A stretch of 64,000 nt of DNA from Hyphomicrobium sp. 99 (GTDB lineage Bacteria > Pseudomonadota > Alphaproteobacteria > Rhizobiales > Hyphomicrobiaceae): assembly GCF_000384335.2 (NCBI RefSeq), contig NZ_KQ031382.1, forward strand, positions 806,001 through 870,000, read 5' to 3'. The stretch's first letter is position 1, and each line of letters begins with the position of its first letter. Below, piece after piece: positions 19,134-27,497 of this stretch. The notes under the pieces were generated by a model, which saw only the letters and a program-made list of their open reading frames with translations, was not told where the DNA came from and did no database searches. The position numbers and the translations under genes are program-made.

Positions 19134-20087
19134 TTAGCTTTCGCGACGGCCCATCAGTCGCGCAGCTTCAGCCAGGGGCTCCGCTTTGTTTCCGAATACC
19201 GCGAGCGCATCAATGCCAGCGGCGATGGAGCGGTCGAGGTAGCGACGCGCTTCCGCAATTCCAAGCATGCCGATCAGCGTCGCTTTGCCCGCGGCGGCGT
19301 CCTTGCCGGTCGCTTTGCCGACATCAGCGCTTGAGCCTTCGGCATCCAAGAGATCGTCGCTGATCTGGAACGCCGCGCCGAGATACTCCCCGTAAGTTTT
19401 GAGAGCCGCACGTTCATCCGCGCTCGCGCCGCCGACGATCGCACCCATTTCGCAAGCCGCCGTAATCAACTTGCCCGTTTTCATCGCCTGCAGTCGCATG
19501 ACGTCCGAGATCGTCGGATCGGGGCGCGCGCCGAGCTTTCCGGCCTCAAGATCGAGAACCTGGCCGCCGACCATTCCGATGGAGCCCGAGGCAATCGCAA
19601 GAAGGTGCACCAACTCCGCCTGAGCCTTCGGATTGTCGCGGCCCTTCGGCCCGGTGATCAGTTCGAACGCTAGCGCTTGCAGCGCGTCTCCGACCAGAAT
19701 GGCCGTCCATTCGTCATAGGCTTTCCAAACGGTCGGGCGGCCGCGCCTCAACTCGTCGTTGTCCATGGCAGGAAGGTCGTCGTGGACGAGCGAATAGCAG
19801 TGGATGCACTCGAGCGCGGCGGCCGCTGGAAGGGCAGCCTCTTCACCCGCGCCGAACAGGGCGGCGCTGTGGAAAACGAGAAAGGGCCGGAAGCGTTTGC
19901 CGCCGCCGAGAACGGCGTGACGAAGCGCCTCAGCCAGCCGGGGCGGCGTTCCCGCGGCCTCCTGCTCGGCAAGAACGGCGGCTAAAAAGGCCTCTACGAC
20001 TGTTGCCGAGTTGCCAAGCTGGACAAGAAACGGTGACACTGCCTTATGCTCTCCCCAACGATCATTCCGCCGCTTAAACAAGGCCAT
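19134..20087 (-). CDS. ispA: Farnesyl diphosphate synthase-type polyprenyl synthetase
   Basis: A 317-residue all-alpha prenyl synthase. Both aspartate-rich metal sites are present (DDLPAMD near residue 106, and ISDDLLD), as are GGGKRFRP and the substrate-contact GRPTVWKAYDEW. It condenses IPP with DMAPP/GPP to give FPP for quinones, undecaprenol and hopanoids; the short-chain type is inferred from overall similarity to IspA. The start used (ATG at 20085-20087) leaves just 11 bases to the divergent mtgA start. A later start, such as a GTG near residue 17 just before SPFLVQ, may be the true one. Confidence 0.88.
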   Translation of the reverse strand: MALFKRRNDRWGEHKAVSPFLVQLGNSATVVEAFLAAVLAEQEAAGTPPRLAEALRHAVLGGGKRFRPFLVFHSAALFGAGEEAALPAAAALECIHCYSLVHDDLPAMDNDELRRGRPTVWKAYDEWTAILVGDALQALAFELITGPKGRDNPKAQAELVHLLAIASGSIGMVGGQVLDLEAGKLGARPDPTISDVMRLQAMKTGKLITAACEMGAIVGGASADERAALKTYGEYLGAAFQISDDLLDAEGSSADVGKATGKDAAAGKATLIGMLGIAEARRYLDRSIAAGIDALAVFGNKAEPLAEAARLMGRRES

Positions 20088-20098
20088 GGTTTGGCGCT

Positions 20099-21544
20099 AT
20101 GCCGGACGCGGTATCACACTGTCATCGATTGAATCAAAGCATGGATCGGCCGGACGGAATATCGGGCACAACTGCCGCGCCCCTGTCGCCCTTGGGCGAC
20201 AGCTTGGACATGCTCTTACCGCCACGACCAATCGCAGCCGCTGAAGTCGGCGCGGCGCTCGCCCGTTCCCTTGCCACCGACCACGCATTGAGCGCACCTA
20301 ACGTCGTTGAAACTGGCAAATACCACGTGGCCCTCGAGACGGCGCTGGCCGATCACCAGCAAGATCAATGGCAGCCGCCGTTGCCGCTTCCGCCTCGCGC
20401 TTTTCTTAAGCCCCCTGAACTCACCGAACCAACCTTCGGAACGGCCCGGCCATTCGAGCCGCTGTTCCCCGATCGATCGGCGACAGAACCGGAACCCCAA
20501 CAGCTGGAACCGGCGATCACACTCCCCATCGAAGAGCTGGCGCCCATAGGCGATGTGTTCGCTGAAATAGACGCCGAAGTCTCATCTCGCTCTCACCCCG
20601 CTGCAGAGCCTGAAAATACCGATCCATTTGCGCAGCCCGGTGTCCTTTCGGAACCCGCACCTGAGTTCGCGTTGCCCGGAGGCACTGAGCCGACGAAAGA
20701 GTTTCTCGGCCAAACCGTGCCGCAGCGCATGCTGGAGCCGCGCCTGTGGGCGCCGCCTCCGCCGCCCGCATTCGATGGTCTGACCGTTGATCCCTCGATG
20801 CGGCCGGATCTCGTGCCAGTGCCGACGAAGCAGCCGGTTGCGAAGAACAAAGGCTCACTTCTCAAACGAACAGCGAAGCTTTTGGCGTGGATTGCCGTCG
20901 GCTGGCTCGCTCTCGTCCTGCTGCTGATCCTCGTCTACCGCTACGTTAATCCACCGGCTTCGGCGTTGATGCTGCAGCAATGGATCACGGGCCAGTCGGT
21001 TTCTCAGAAGTGGGTATCGATAGAGGATATGTCGCCGAATATCGTTCGCGCAGTACTGCTGAGCGAGGACGGTCGCTTCTGTCAGCATTCCGGCATCGAC
21101 TTCGAGGCCTTGGAGGATGCGTATGAGAAAGCGAGTAGTGGATCGTTGCGTGGCGCCAGCACCATTTCGATGCAGGTCATCAAGAACCTGTTCCTTTGGC
21201 CGTCGAAGAGCTATTTGCGCAAAGCCATCGAGCTTCCGCTGACCTACGTGATGGAGCTCGTTTGGCCGAAGCATCGCATCATGGAAGTTTACCTAAACAT
21301 CGCCGAATGGGGCCCCGGCATCTTCGGGGCCGAGACGGCCTCTGAATTCTATTTCCGCAAACCCGCCAGAAGCCTCTCAGAGCGGGACTCAGCCCGCCTT
21401 GCGGTCGCCCTGCCGAACCCCCTGGCGCGCAACCCTGGGAAGCCAGGGCCCGGCCTCCAGCGCCTCGCCAATGCCATCCAGGTCCGTATGCGGCTCGCAC
21501 CGTCTAGCCAGCTGGCCTGCGTCCTCCCGAAACGCCGCATTTAA
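20099..21544 (+). CDS. mtgA: Monofunctional peptidoglycan glycosyltransferase with long N-terminus
   Basis: The C-terminal 190 residues are a GT51 transglycosylase that polymerises lipid II: motif 1 is SEDGRFCQHSGID (322-334) and RGASTISMQVIKNLFLW is motif 2. A single membrane helix lies at ~262-281. The first ~255 residues are a Pro/Glu-rich, low-complexity cytoplasmic region (for example APPPPPAFDGL at 218-228), so the protein is 481 residues against about 230-240 for typical MtgA. Later in-frame ATGs exist (20141, 20210), which would shorten but not remove this region. It is followed by rpmF, as I recall from other Hyphomicrobiales. Confidence 0.87.
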   Translation: MPDAVSHCHRLNQSMDRPDGISGTTAAPLSPLGDSLDMLLPPRPIAAAEVGAALARSLATDHALSAPNVVETGKYHVALETALADHQQDQWQPPLPLPPRAFLKPPELTEPTFGTARPFEPLFPDRSATEPEPQQLEPAITLPIEELAPIGDVFAEIDAEVSSRSHPAAEPENTDPFAQPGVLSEPAPEFALPGGTEPTKEFLGQTVPQRMLEPRLWAPPPPPAFDGLTVDPSMRPDLVPVPTKQPVAKNKGSLLKRTAKLLAWIAVGWLALVLLLILVYRYVNPPASALMLQQWITGQSVSQKWVSIEDMSPNIVRAVLLSEDGRFCQHSGIDFEALEDAYEKASSGSLRGASTISMQVIKNLFLWPSKSYLRKAIELPLTYVMELVWPKHRIMEVYLNIAEWGPGIFGAETASEFYFRKPARSLSERDSARLAVALPNPLARNPGKPGPGLQRLANAIQVRMRLAPSSQLACVLPKRRI

Positions 21545-21658
21545 TGGTGCGGCGGGGGGACTGGCATTTCTTCCACAACTTGCGTATAAGCGCCGCCCAA
21601 GGTACCGAGCGCCCGGAAACGGAGCCGCCGGTTTATCCAGCGATTTGAGATTGGCTTT

Positions 21659-21699
21659 CCCGCCGCTCGTTCGGCGGCCCGTCCGCTTTGGCGGGACGG
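21659..21699 (+). promoter_or_regulatory. Structured rpmF leader with alternative pairings
   Basis: Just upstream of rpmF, CCGCCG (21660-21665) can pair with CGGCGG (21672-21677) and CCGTCC (21679-21684) with GGACGG (21694-21699). Instead CCCGCC (21659-21664) can pair with GGCGGG (21690-21695), which excludes both. Mutually exclusive structures of this kind can regulate translation; no function is shown. Confidence 0.3.
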
Positions 21700-21721
21700 T
21701 TGTTACATTTGGAGCAAGACG

Positions 21722-21907
21722 ATGGCAGTTCCGCGCAAAAAGACGTCCCCCATGAAGCGGGGCCAGCGTCGTTCTCACGATGCCCTCACGGCGAAGCCGT
21801 ACGTTGAGGACAAGGACAGTGGCGAGCGTCGCCGTCCTCACCACATCGACCTGAAGTCGGGCAAGTACCGTGGCCGGCAGATCCTGCCGCCCGCAGTCGA
21901 AGAATAA
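21722..21907 (+). CDS. rpmF: 50S ribosomal protein L32
   Basis: A 61-residue ribosomal protein bL32, the full alphaproteobacterial length. The opening [20 protein letters not shown] is diagnostic. It lacks the four zinc cysteines found in some bL32 forms, which is normal for this group. It binds 23S rRNA in the large subunit near the peptide exit region. An ATG with GGAGC upstream marks the start. It is followed by a strong terminator-type hairpin and preceded by a structured leader. Confidence 0.97.
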   Translation: MAVPRKKTSPMKRGQRRSHDALTAKPYVEDKDSGERRRPHHIDLKSGKYRGRQILPPAVEE

Positions 21908-21937
21908 GACGTTCCAGGCTGTCAGGCTGAAAATTTA

Positions 21938-21965
21938 AAGCGCCGTTGCCAACGCGACGGCGCTT
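21938..21965 (+). terminator. Stem-loop terminator after rpmF
   Basis: A perfect 9-bp stem (AAGCGCCGT at 21938-21946 with ACGGCGCTT at 21957-21965) lies 30 bases after the rpmF stop and is followed by a modest T-rich run (ATCGCCTTTT). Confidence 0.6.
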
Positions 21966-22063
21966 ATCGCCTTTTGCTGGCCACCGTTGCTTGGCAAAAG
22001 CCGTTCAGCGTGCCAAAAAGCGCGGGCTCACCCCGGGGGGTGGTTAATGTCAGGAGAGCATCC

Positions 22064-22468
22064 ATGTCCGTTAGAGCCATTCCGCTCTTGGTTCTCGCAT
22101 TCATCCTTTACAATGCGATCGTCCTGACGTTGGGGCCGGACGCCCTGAAAAGCGATATTTTCACAGTTCATCTCCTGAGCGGCGGCAATTGGTCGTTCAA
22201 CTGGGGTGACTTCATATTGCTCATCACCCTGATCCTCCTTTTTATCGAGATCGTAAAATCGACGTTCACCACGACGTCGACGCTGATCGACCACGCGCTC
22301 TCGATGGTCGTCTTCACGGCAGTCGGTGCTGAGTTCCTCATGGTTCCTCAAGCCGCAACATCCGTGTTTTTCTTGATCTTAATCGCCGCTCTCATCGACG
22401 TGATCGGCGGTTATACGATCGGCATCCGCGTCGCGCGACGCGATCTCAACATCGGCGCCGATCAGTAA
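22064..22468 (+). CDS. Small inner-membrane protein, function unknown
   Basis: A 134-residue protein with four predicted membrane helices: residues ~4-24, 45-62, 75-97 and 100-120. The ATG at 22064 follows CAGGAGAGC, so I prefer it to an upstream start at 21974 that overlaps the rpmF terminator. Conserved-looking features are IEIVKSTFTTTSTLIDHALS, with polar Lys/Ser/Thr residues between helices, and a C-terminal GIRVARRDLNIG. I recall it only as a conserved hypothetical family in alphaproteobacteria. No operon partner. Confidence 0.7.
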   Translation: MSVRAIPLLVLAFILYNAIVLTLGPDALKSDIFTVHLLSGGNWSFNWGDFILLITLILLFIEIVKSTFTTTSTLIDHALSMVVFTAVGAEFLMVPQAATSVFFLILIAALIDVIGGYTIGIRVARRDLNIGADQ

Positions 22469-22481
22469 TTATTCACCATTC

Positions 22482-22525
22482 AATTCACGGGCTCCGGCAA
22501 CTTCGATGCCCGGCGCCCGTGAATT
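22482..22525 (+). terminator. Long stem-loop after the small membrane protein
   Basis: A perfect 11-bp stem (AATTCACGGGC at 22482-22492 with GCCCGTGAATT at 22515-22525) closes a loop with further CCGG/CCGG-type pairing. A short T run (ATTTT) follows at about 22530. It lies 14 bases after the stop codon of the upstream gene. Confidence 0.6.
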
Positions 22526-22634
22526 CGAGATTTTGGCGCTTGTGAAGCTGCCCAAATTAGTTTTCCCTTCAACTTAAGCACCTTCTACCTCTCGATATTC
22601 GAAGGGTCGCGGCGAGACAGCTTGAGGGTGAAAC

Positions 22635-24407
22635 GTGATTTCCGGACGTGACTCTGACGGGAGATCTGCGGGCCCGCCGCCTGAGGACAAGACGCCGTCC
22701 GAAAATTCCGAACGAATTGAACTCCTCCCGGAAGCTGAGGGGCTGGATCTCGTCAGCATTCTCTCGTCCGTTGAGGAAACAGCCTACGTCTGGGACCTTC
22801 GGACCGGCCGGGTAGACTGGGAAAGCAACGCTCCCGAAATTCTCGATGTCAGCGATCTGAGCCAGATCTCGACAGGCGCAGCCTATCACGCGCTGATCGC
22901 ACCCGAGCATCTGAACGTCCGTCTCCAGGCCTTTTCACGCAGCGTCGGAGCCGACAACCTGCGAGGCGTTCCCTACCGCATTCAGTATCGCCTGCGCCCT
23001 GGTGGCCTGCGCAGCGGCAAGGAAGTGCGCCTCGAAGATCAGGGTCGATGGTGGCCGGGGCCGGACGGACATCCGCAGCTGGCACGCGGCGTCGTCCGCA
23101 TCGTCGACGACCAGTATCTCGAACAGCAGCGCCTGCTCGTGCGCAATGACCTCGACGAACTGACAGGCCAGCTCAATCGCATCCGTCTGACGCAAGCCCT
23201 AGGCACCGTGCTCTCGCGCACCGAACGCGACCGCCGCTCCTGCGCGTTCCTCATGATCTCCGTCAACAACTTGGCGGTCATCAACGAGACGTTCGGCTTG
23301 GAAGTCGGCGACGAGGTCATTGCGGAGGTCGGACGCCGGATTAGAGCCAAGCTGCGTGGCGGCGATGTCATCGGCCGCTACTCCGCGAATAAGTTCGGTA
23401 TCATCCTGATGAACTGCGGAGCGAGGGCCGCTGAAACAGCAGCCGAGCGCTTCATCGAAGCCGTCCGCGATACAACCATCAAGACCACGGCAGCTCAGCT
23501 GTCCGCAACGATCTCTCTTGGCGGCGTCATCATCCCTGACCAGGCCAATTCCGTTCAGGACACGGTGAACTTCGCTTTGCGGACGTTGGACATCGCCAAA
23601 TCGAAGCGCTTTGATTGCTTCGTGCTCTACGAGCCTTCACCCGCCGGAGACGGAGCGCGCGTTCGCAATAAAACGATCGCCGAAGGCGTAGTCAGCGCTC
23701 TCGACGAAAATCGCATGCGTCTGATGCTTCAGCCGATGATCGCGACGAGAAGTGGTAAGGCCGAGATCTACGAGGCGCTGCTGCGGATGGAACGGCATGA
23801 CGGAAGTCTCGTTTCTGCCGGCGAGTTCGTGCCCATTGCCGAGCAGCTTGGCCTTTCGCGCCTCATCGATCGCCGGACGCTCGAATTGACGGTCGATCTC
23901 TTGATGAAGCACAGCGATTTGGTCGTGTCCGTCAACGTATCGGGCCTGACCTGCACTGACAAAGAATGGCTGCTGACGCTACACCGTTTGACTGCGGGCC
24001 AGCCCGACGTGCTCGGACGGATGATCGTTGAGATTACGGAAACGGTCGCGCTTCAGGAGATCGATCAGTCCGTCACCTTTGTCGATACCTTGCGGGAACT
24101 CGGTTGCCGCGTGGCAATCGACGATTTTGGCGCGGGCTACACGTCCTTCAAAAATCTGAAGCTGCTCAATGTCGATATGGTGAAAATCGACGGCGCTTTC
24201 GTGAAGAACGTGGCCGACGATAAGAGCGACCAGATCTTCGTAAAAACAATGATCGATCTTGCGAAGTCGTTCGGCGTGGAAACAGTCGCCGAATGGGTCG
24301 GCGATGAGCGTTCCGCGAATTACCTGATCGACGCTGGCGTCACGTACATGCAGGGTTATTACTACGGACAGCCCTTCGACAGCTCTGACTACGTCAAAGC
24401 TGCCTGA
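22635..24407 (+). CDS. PAS-like/degenerate GGDEF/EAL c-di-GMP phosphodiesterase
   Basis: A 590-residue soluble signalling protein. A PAS-like domain lies at ~45-165. The GGDEF domain (~170-330) is degenerate: the active-site loop reads SANKF (250-254) and the metal-binding DxD region reads SVNN, so cyclase activity is unlikely. The EAL domain is intact by eye: EALLR, VSVNVSG, EITETVA, DDFGAGYTSF, KIDGAFV and EWVGDE are present, and it ends with QGYYYGQP. It should hydrolyse c-di-GMP to pGpG, with the GGDEF part perhaps sensing GTP. The start is a GTG after TTGAGGG. No c-di-GMP partner gene is adjacent. Confidence 0.88.
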   Translation: MISGRDSDGRSAGPPPEDKTPSENSERIELLPEAEGLDLVSILSSVEETAYVWDLRTGRVDWESNAPEILDVSDLSQISTGAAYHALIAPEHLNVRLQAFSRSVGADNLRGVPYRIQYRLRPGGLRSGKEVRLEDQGRWWPGPDGHPQLARGVVRIVDDQYLEQQRLLVRNDLDELTGQLNRIRLTQALGTVLSRTERDRRSCAFLMISVNNLAVINETFGLEVGDEVIAEVGRRIRAKLRGGDVIGRYSANKFGIILMNCGARAAETAAERFIEAVRDTTIKTTAAQLSATISLGGVIIPDQANSVQDTVNFALRTLDIAKSKRFDCFVLYEPSPAGDGARVRNKTIAEGVVSALDENRMRLMLQPMIATRSGKAEIYEALLRMERHDGSLVSAGEFVPIAEQLGLSRLIDRRTLELTVDLLMKHSDLVVSVNVSGLTCTDKEWLLTLHRLTAGQPDVLGRMIVEITETVALQEIDQSVTFVDTLRELGCRVAIDDFGAGYTSFKNLKLLNVDMVKIDGAFVKNVADDKSDQIFVKTMIDLAKSFGVETVAEWVGDERSANYLIDAGVTYMQGYYYGQPFDSSDYVKAA

Positions 24408-24447
24408 CGCGTTGAGACGCGCTTACGGGGCTTGCGCTAAGGCTGGC

Positions 24448-25092
24448 TTAGGGCCGCGATTGCGAGAGCTTTTCGATTTTCTGCTGCATCGCTGAGAGCT
24501 GAGACTTGAGCTCGCTCAGCTCGTCGCGATCGCCGGTCTGTTCGGTGCCGGTAGCAGCCGCACCAGAAGCTTGGCCTTCGCCGGGCTTGCCGCCCTTGCC
24601 AGGGCTTCCGAACGACGCCCACATCGACATCGCCTGTTCGAACATGGCCATGTTCTGCCGGGCTTGCTGTTGATAGAAATCGAATGCTGCCGCTGGGTTT
24701 GAGAAGGCCGACGCGAACTGCTCGCGAAAACGAACCTGCTCTTTCGCCAAATGTTCGAGACTGAATTGAAGATAGCTCGGCACCATGCGGGCGATGCTAT
24801 CGTCGTAGAAGCGAATGAGCTGCCGAAGGAACGGGATGGGCAGAAGGGCTTGCCCGCCTTCGCGGCTTTCCTGCTCGACGATGATCTGCGTAAGAACCGC
24901 GTGGGTCAGGTCATCGCCGTTCTTGGCGTCGTAAACCACGAAGTCGCGATCACCACGCACCATTTTCGCCAGATCTTCCAGCGTTACGTACGTACTGGTT
25001 TCGGTATTATAAAGCCGCCGGTTGGCGTACTTTTTAATAACGACGGCCTCGCGCTTCGGAGCTTGGGTCTGTGGATCTGGATTGGTCAACAT
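24448..25092 (-). CDS. phaR: PHB synthesis repressor PhaR
   Basis: A 214-residue regulator. Its N-terminal DNA/PHB-binding domain starts IKKYANRRLYNTETSTYVTL, the hallmark of PhaR, followed by a PHB-accumulation regulatory domain (VPSYLQFSLEHLAKEQ; AAFDFYQQQARQNMAMFEQA). In known cases PhaR binds free PHB and represses phasin and its own gene until granules form. A short coiled coil ends the protein (ELSELKSQLSAMQQKIEKL). It is transcribed away from phaA with 278 bases between, and a candidate operator lies 41 bases upstream of its start. Confidence 0.93.
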   Translation of the reverse strand: MLTNPDPQTQAPKREAVVIKKYANRRLYNTETSTYVTLEDLAKMVRGDRDFVVYDAKNGDDLTHAVLTQIIVEQESREGGQALLPIPFLRQLIRFYDDSIARMVPSYLQFSLEHLAKEQVRFREQFASAFSNPAAAFDFYQQQARQNMAMFEQAMSMWASFGSPGKGGKPGEGQASGAAATGTEQTGDRDELSELKSQLSAMQQKIEKLSQSRP

Positions 25093-25133
25093 TGCGTTCG
25101 CGATCTCTCCTAACGGCGGCTAACCGGCAGGTT

Positions 25134-25149
25134 GCTGCACTGCGGCAGC
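25134..25149. promoter_or_regulatory. Candidate PhaR operator near phaR start
   Basis: GCTGC (25134-25138) and GCAGC (25145-25149) form an inverted repeat with a 6-base spacer. PhaR in Paracoccus is reported to bind CTGC-spacer-GCAG sites, so this fits autoregulation. A second hairpin-like repeat, GCACT-GCAA-AGTGC (25263-25276), lies nearer phaA. Confidence 0.35.
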
Positions 25150-25370
25150 TTACCACACCCTTACACCTCACCGCCAGACGTTTCTGTCACTCTTTTGGGC
25201 GGGAAAGAACCAGTGCGTGTGGGCAGTCCAGGCAAGACGTCGCAATTGCTGAAAATAACCACGCACTGCAAAGTGCCTCTGTCTGCTGATTGAAGCTGTA
25301 ATAACTGGCGCGCCAGCAGCGTGTTCGATAAATCTTAAGCAAAAGACTTGTGCCCAGGGAGGGGCCGCCA

Positions 25371-26561
25371 ATGAGCCAGGACGCTTCGACAATTGTTATT
25401 GCGAGTGCGGCACGCACACCTGTCGGTTCCTTCAACGGCAGTTTGGCGTCACTGCCCGCCTCGAAGCTGGGTGAGATCGCAATCAAGGCGGCGCTCCAGC
25501 GCGCCAATGTGCCGGCAGGCGATGTCTCCGAAGTTATTCTCGGACAGGTTCTGACCGCAGCCCAGGGCCAAGGCCCAGCCCGCCAAGCTTCTGTCGGCGC
25601 AGGCATTCCAGTGGATTCTCCGGCCTGGAGCATCAACCAGATCTGCGGTTCCGGTCTCCGCGCCGTGGCGCTCGGAATGCAGCAAATTCAAACGGGCGGC
25701 GCATCGATCGTCGTCGCTGGTGGCCAGGAAAGCATGAGCCAGTCGGCTCACGCGGCCCATATGCGCGACGGCACGAAGATGGGCGACATCAAGTTCATCG
25801 ATACGATGGTGAAGGACGGCCTCTGGGACGCGTTCAATAATTATCACATGGGCACGACGGCCGAGAACGTCGCCCGCCAGTGGCAGATCACGCGCGAAGA
25901 GCAGGACAAGTTCGCCGTCGCTTCGCAGAACAAGGCCGAAGCTGCTCGGAAGGCCGGTAAGTTCAAGGACGAAATTGCGCCCGTCACGATCAAGGGCAAG
26001 AAGGGCGATACCGTCGTCGACCAGGACGAATACATCAAAGACGGCGTCACCTATGACGGCATCGCCAAGCTGCGTCCGGCCTTCGACCCCAAGGAAGGTA
26101 CCGTCACGGCTGCGAACGCATCTGGCATCAACGATGGCGCAGCCGTCGTCGTGCTGATGACCGCGGAAGAAGCCAAGAAGCGCGGAATTACCCCGCTGGC
26201 GCGCATCGTTTCGTGGGCGACCACTGGCGTCGATCCCTCGATCATGGGCACCGGTCCGATCTCCGCCTCGAAGAAAGCGCTCGAGAAAGCCGGTTGGACG
26301 ATCAACGATCTTGATTTGATCGAAGCCAACGAGGCCTTCGCAGCGCAAGCACTCGCAGTGAACAAGGGCCTCGGCTGGGATACGGACAAGGTCAACGTCA
26401 ACGGCGGCGCCATTGCAATCGGTCATCCGATCGGCGCATCCGGCGCGCGCATCTTGAATACGCTCGTTTATGAAATGCAGCGCCGTGACGCCAAGAAGGG
26501 CCTCGCCACGTTGTGCATCGGCGGCGGCATGGGCGTCGCTATGTGCGTCGCGCGAGACTGA
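25371..26561 (+). CDS. phaA: Acetyl-CoA acetyltransferase (beta-ketothiolase)
   Basis: A 396-residue biosynthetic thiolase that condenses two acetyl-CoA to acetoacetyl-CoA, the first step of PHB synthesis. The acyl-accepting Cys92 is in NQICGSG, the catalytic His is in [11 protein letters not shown], and the second catalytic Cys is in [10 protein letters not shown] at the C terminus. The ATG at 25371 follows a strong GGGAGGGG site. phaB lies 94 bases downstream on the same strand, with a hairpin between, so the pair is probably cotranscribed with possible attenuation. No phaC synthase gene is in the window. Confidence 0.95.
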   Translation: MSQDASTIVIASAARTPVGSFNGSLASLPASKLGEIAIKAALQRANVPAGDVSEVILGQVLTAAQGQGPARQASVGAGIPVDSPAWSINQICGSGLRAVALGMQQIQTGGASIVVAGGQESMSQSAHAAHMRDGTKMGDIKFIDTMVKDGLWDAFNNYHMGTTAENVARQWQITREEQDKFAVASQNKAEAARKAGKFKDEIAPVTIKGKKGDTVVDQDEYIKDGVTYDGIAKLRPAFDPKEGTVTAANASGINDGAAVVVLMTAEEAKKRGITPLARIVSWATTGVDPSIMGTGPISASKKALEKAGWTINDLDLIEANEAFAAQALAVNKGLGWDTDKVNVNGGAIAIGHPIGASGARILNTLVYEMQRRDAKKGLATLCIGGGMGVAMCVARD

Positions 26562-26577
26562 GCCTCCTCAATTTCTA

Positions 26578-26607
26578 AGCGCAGCCGTTCTGAATAGCGG
26601 CTGCGCT
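26578..26607 (+). terminator. Hairpin between phaA and phaB
   Basis: A perfect 10-bp stem (AGCGCAGCCG at 26578-26587 with CGGCTGCGCT at 26598-26607). No T tract follows, so it may protect the phaA transcript end or set relative expression of phaA and phaB rather than end transcription. Confidence 0.5.
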
Positions 26608-26655
26608 CTCGCATCCAATCACAAGCAGAAACAAAAAAAATCAGGAGAGAATGAT

Positions 26656-27384
26656 ATGGCTCGGGTTGCCCTCGTCACCGGAGGCACGCGCGGCATTGGC
26701 CACGCAATTTCGATCGCTCTTAAGAGCAAAGGCTACCGTGTCGCCGCTAGCTACGCCGGCAACGATGCCGCTGCGCAAGCATTCCAGGCCGAGACGGGTA
26801 TCCCCGTCTACAAGTTCGACGTCGGCAACTACGACGCGACGGAAAAAGCAGTCCAGCAGATCACCAAGGATGTCGGCCCCATCGAGGTTCTCGTGAACAA
26901 CGCCGGCATCACGCGCGACGTCATGTTCCATAAGATGACGAAGCAGCAGTGGGACGAAGTCATCGGAACGAACCTCAACGGCTTGTTCAATGTCACCCGT
27001 CAGGTTTGGGAAGGAATGCGCGCCAGAAAGTTCGGACGCGTCATCAACATCTCCTCGATCAACGGTCAGAAAGGCCAGATGGGCCAAGTCAACTACTCGG
27101 CATCGAAAGCCGGTGACATCGGGTTCACGAAGGCATTGGCGCAGGAAGGCGCGCGCGCCGGCATCACCGTCAACGTCATCTGCCCGGGCTACATCGCGAC
27201 CGAGATGGTCAAGGCCGTTCCCCAGGACGTTCTCGAGAAGAGCATTCTTCCGCAAATCCCGGTGGGCCGCCTCGGCGAACCCGACGAGATCGCACGCTGC
27301 GTGGTGTTCCTCGCATCCGACGACGCGGGCTTCATCACCGGCTCGACGCTGACTGCCAACGGCGGCCAGTATCTCGCGGGCTGA
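26656..27384 (+). CDS. phaB: Acetoacetyl-CoA reductase
   Basis: A 242-residue short-chain dehydrogenase that reduces acetoacetyl-CoA to (R)-3-hydroxybutyryl-CoA with NADPH, the second step of PHB synthesis. The cofactor site TGGTRGIG is at 8-15, NNAG at 81-84, and the catalytic set is Ser134, Tyr147 and Lys151 (YSASK). The Q-x-NYSASKAG and GYIATEMV stretches are typical of PhaB. The ATG at 26656 follows CAGGAGAGA. A strong bidirectional terminator ends the unit. Homologous FabG would fit the fold, but the pairing with phaA settles the call. Confidence 0.95.
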   Translation: MARVALVTGGTRGIGHAISIALKSKGYRVAASYAGNDAAAQAFQAETGIPVYKFDVGNYDATEKAVQQITKDVGPIEVLVNNAGITRDVMFHKMTKQQWDEVIGTNLNGLFNVTRQVWEGMRARKFGRVINISSINGQKGQMGQVNYSASKAGDIGFTKALAQEGARAGITVNVICPGYIATEMVKAVPQDVLEKSILPQIPVGRLGEPDEIARCVVFLASDDAGFITGSTLTANGGQYLAG

Positions 27385-27436
27385 TAGCCCTTCGCGATCC
27401 GGCGACGAGTTCGCTGACGTCAATTTACGCATATGA

Positions 27437-27472
27437 AAAAGGCTCTGCTGGAAATATCCGGCAGAGCCTTTT
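27437..27472. terminator. Bidirectional intrinsic terminator
   Basis: AAAAGGCTCTGC (27437-27448) pairs with GCAGAGCCTTTT (27461-27472), extended by three more pairs around a six-base AT loop. The A and T runs at either side let it work on both strands, serving phaB (forward) and the NYN-LOTUS gene (reverse) that converge here. Confidence 0.85.
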
Positions 27473-27497
27473 CGTTAGGCATCGTTGAAGGAGAGCG

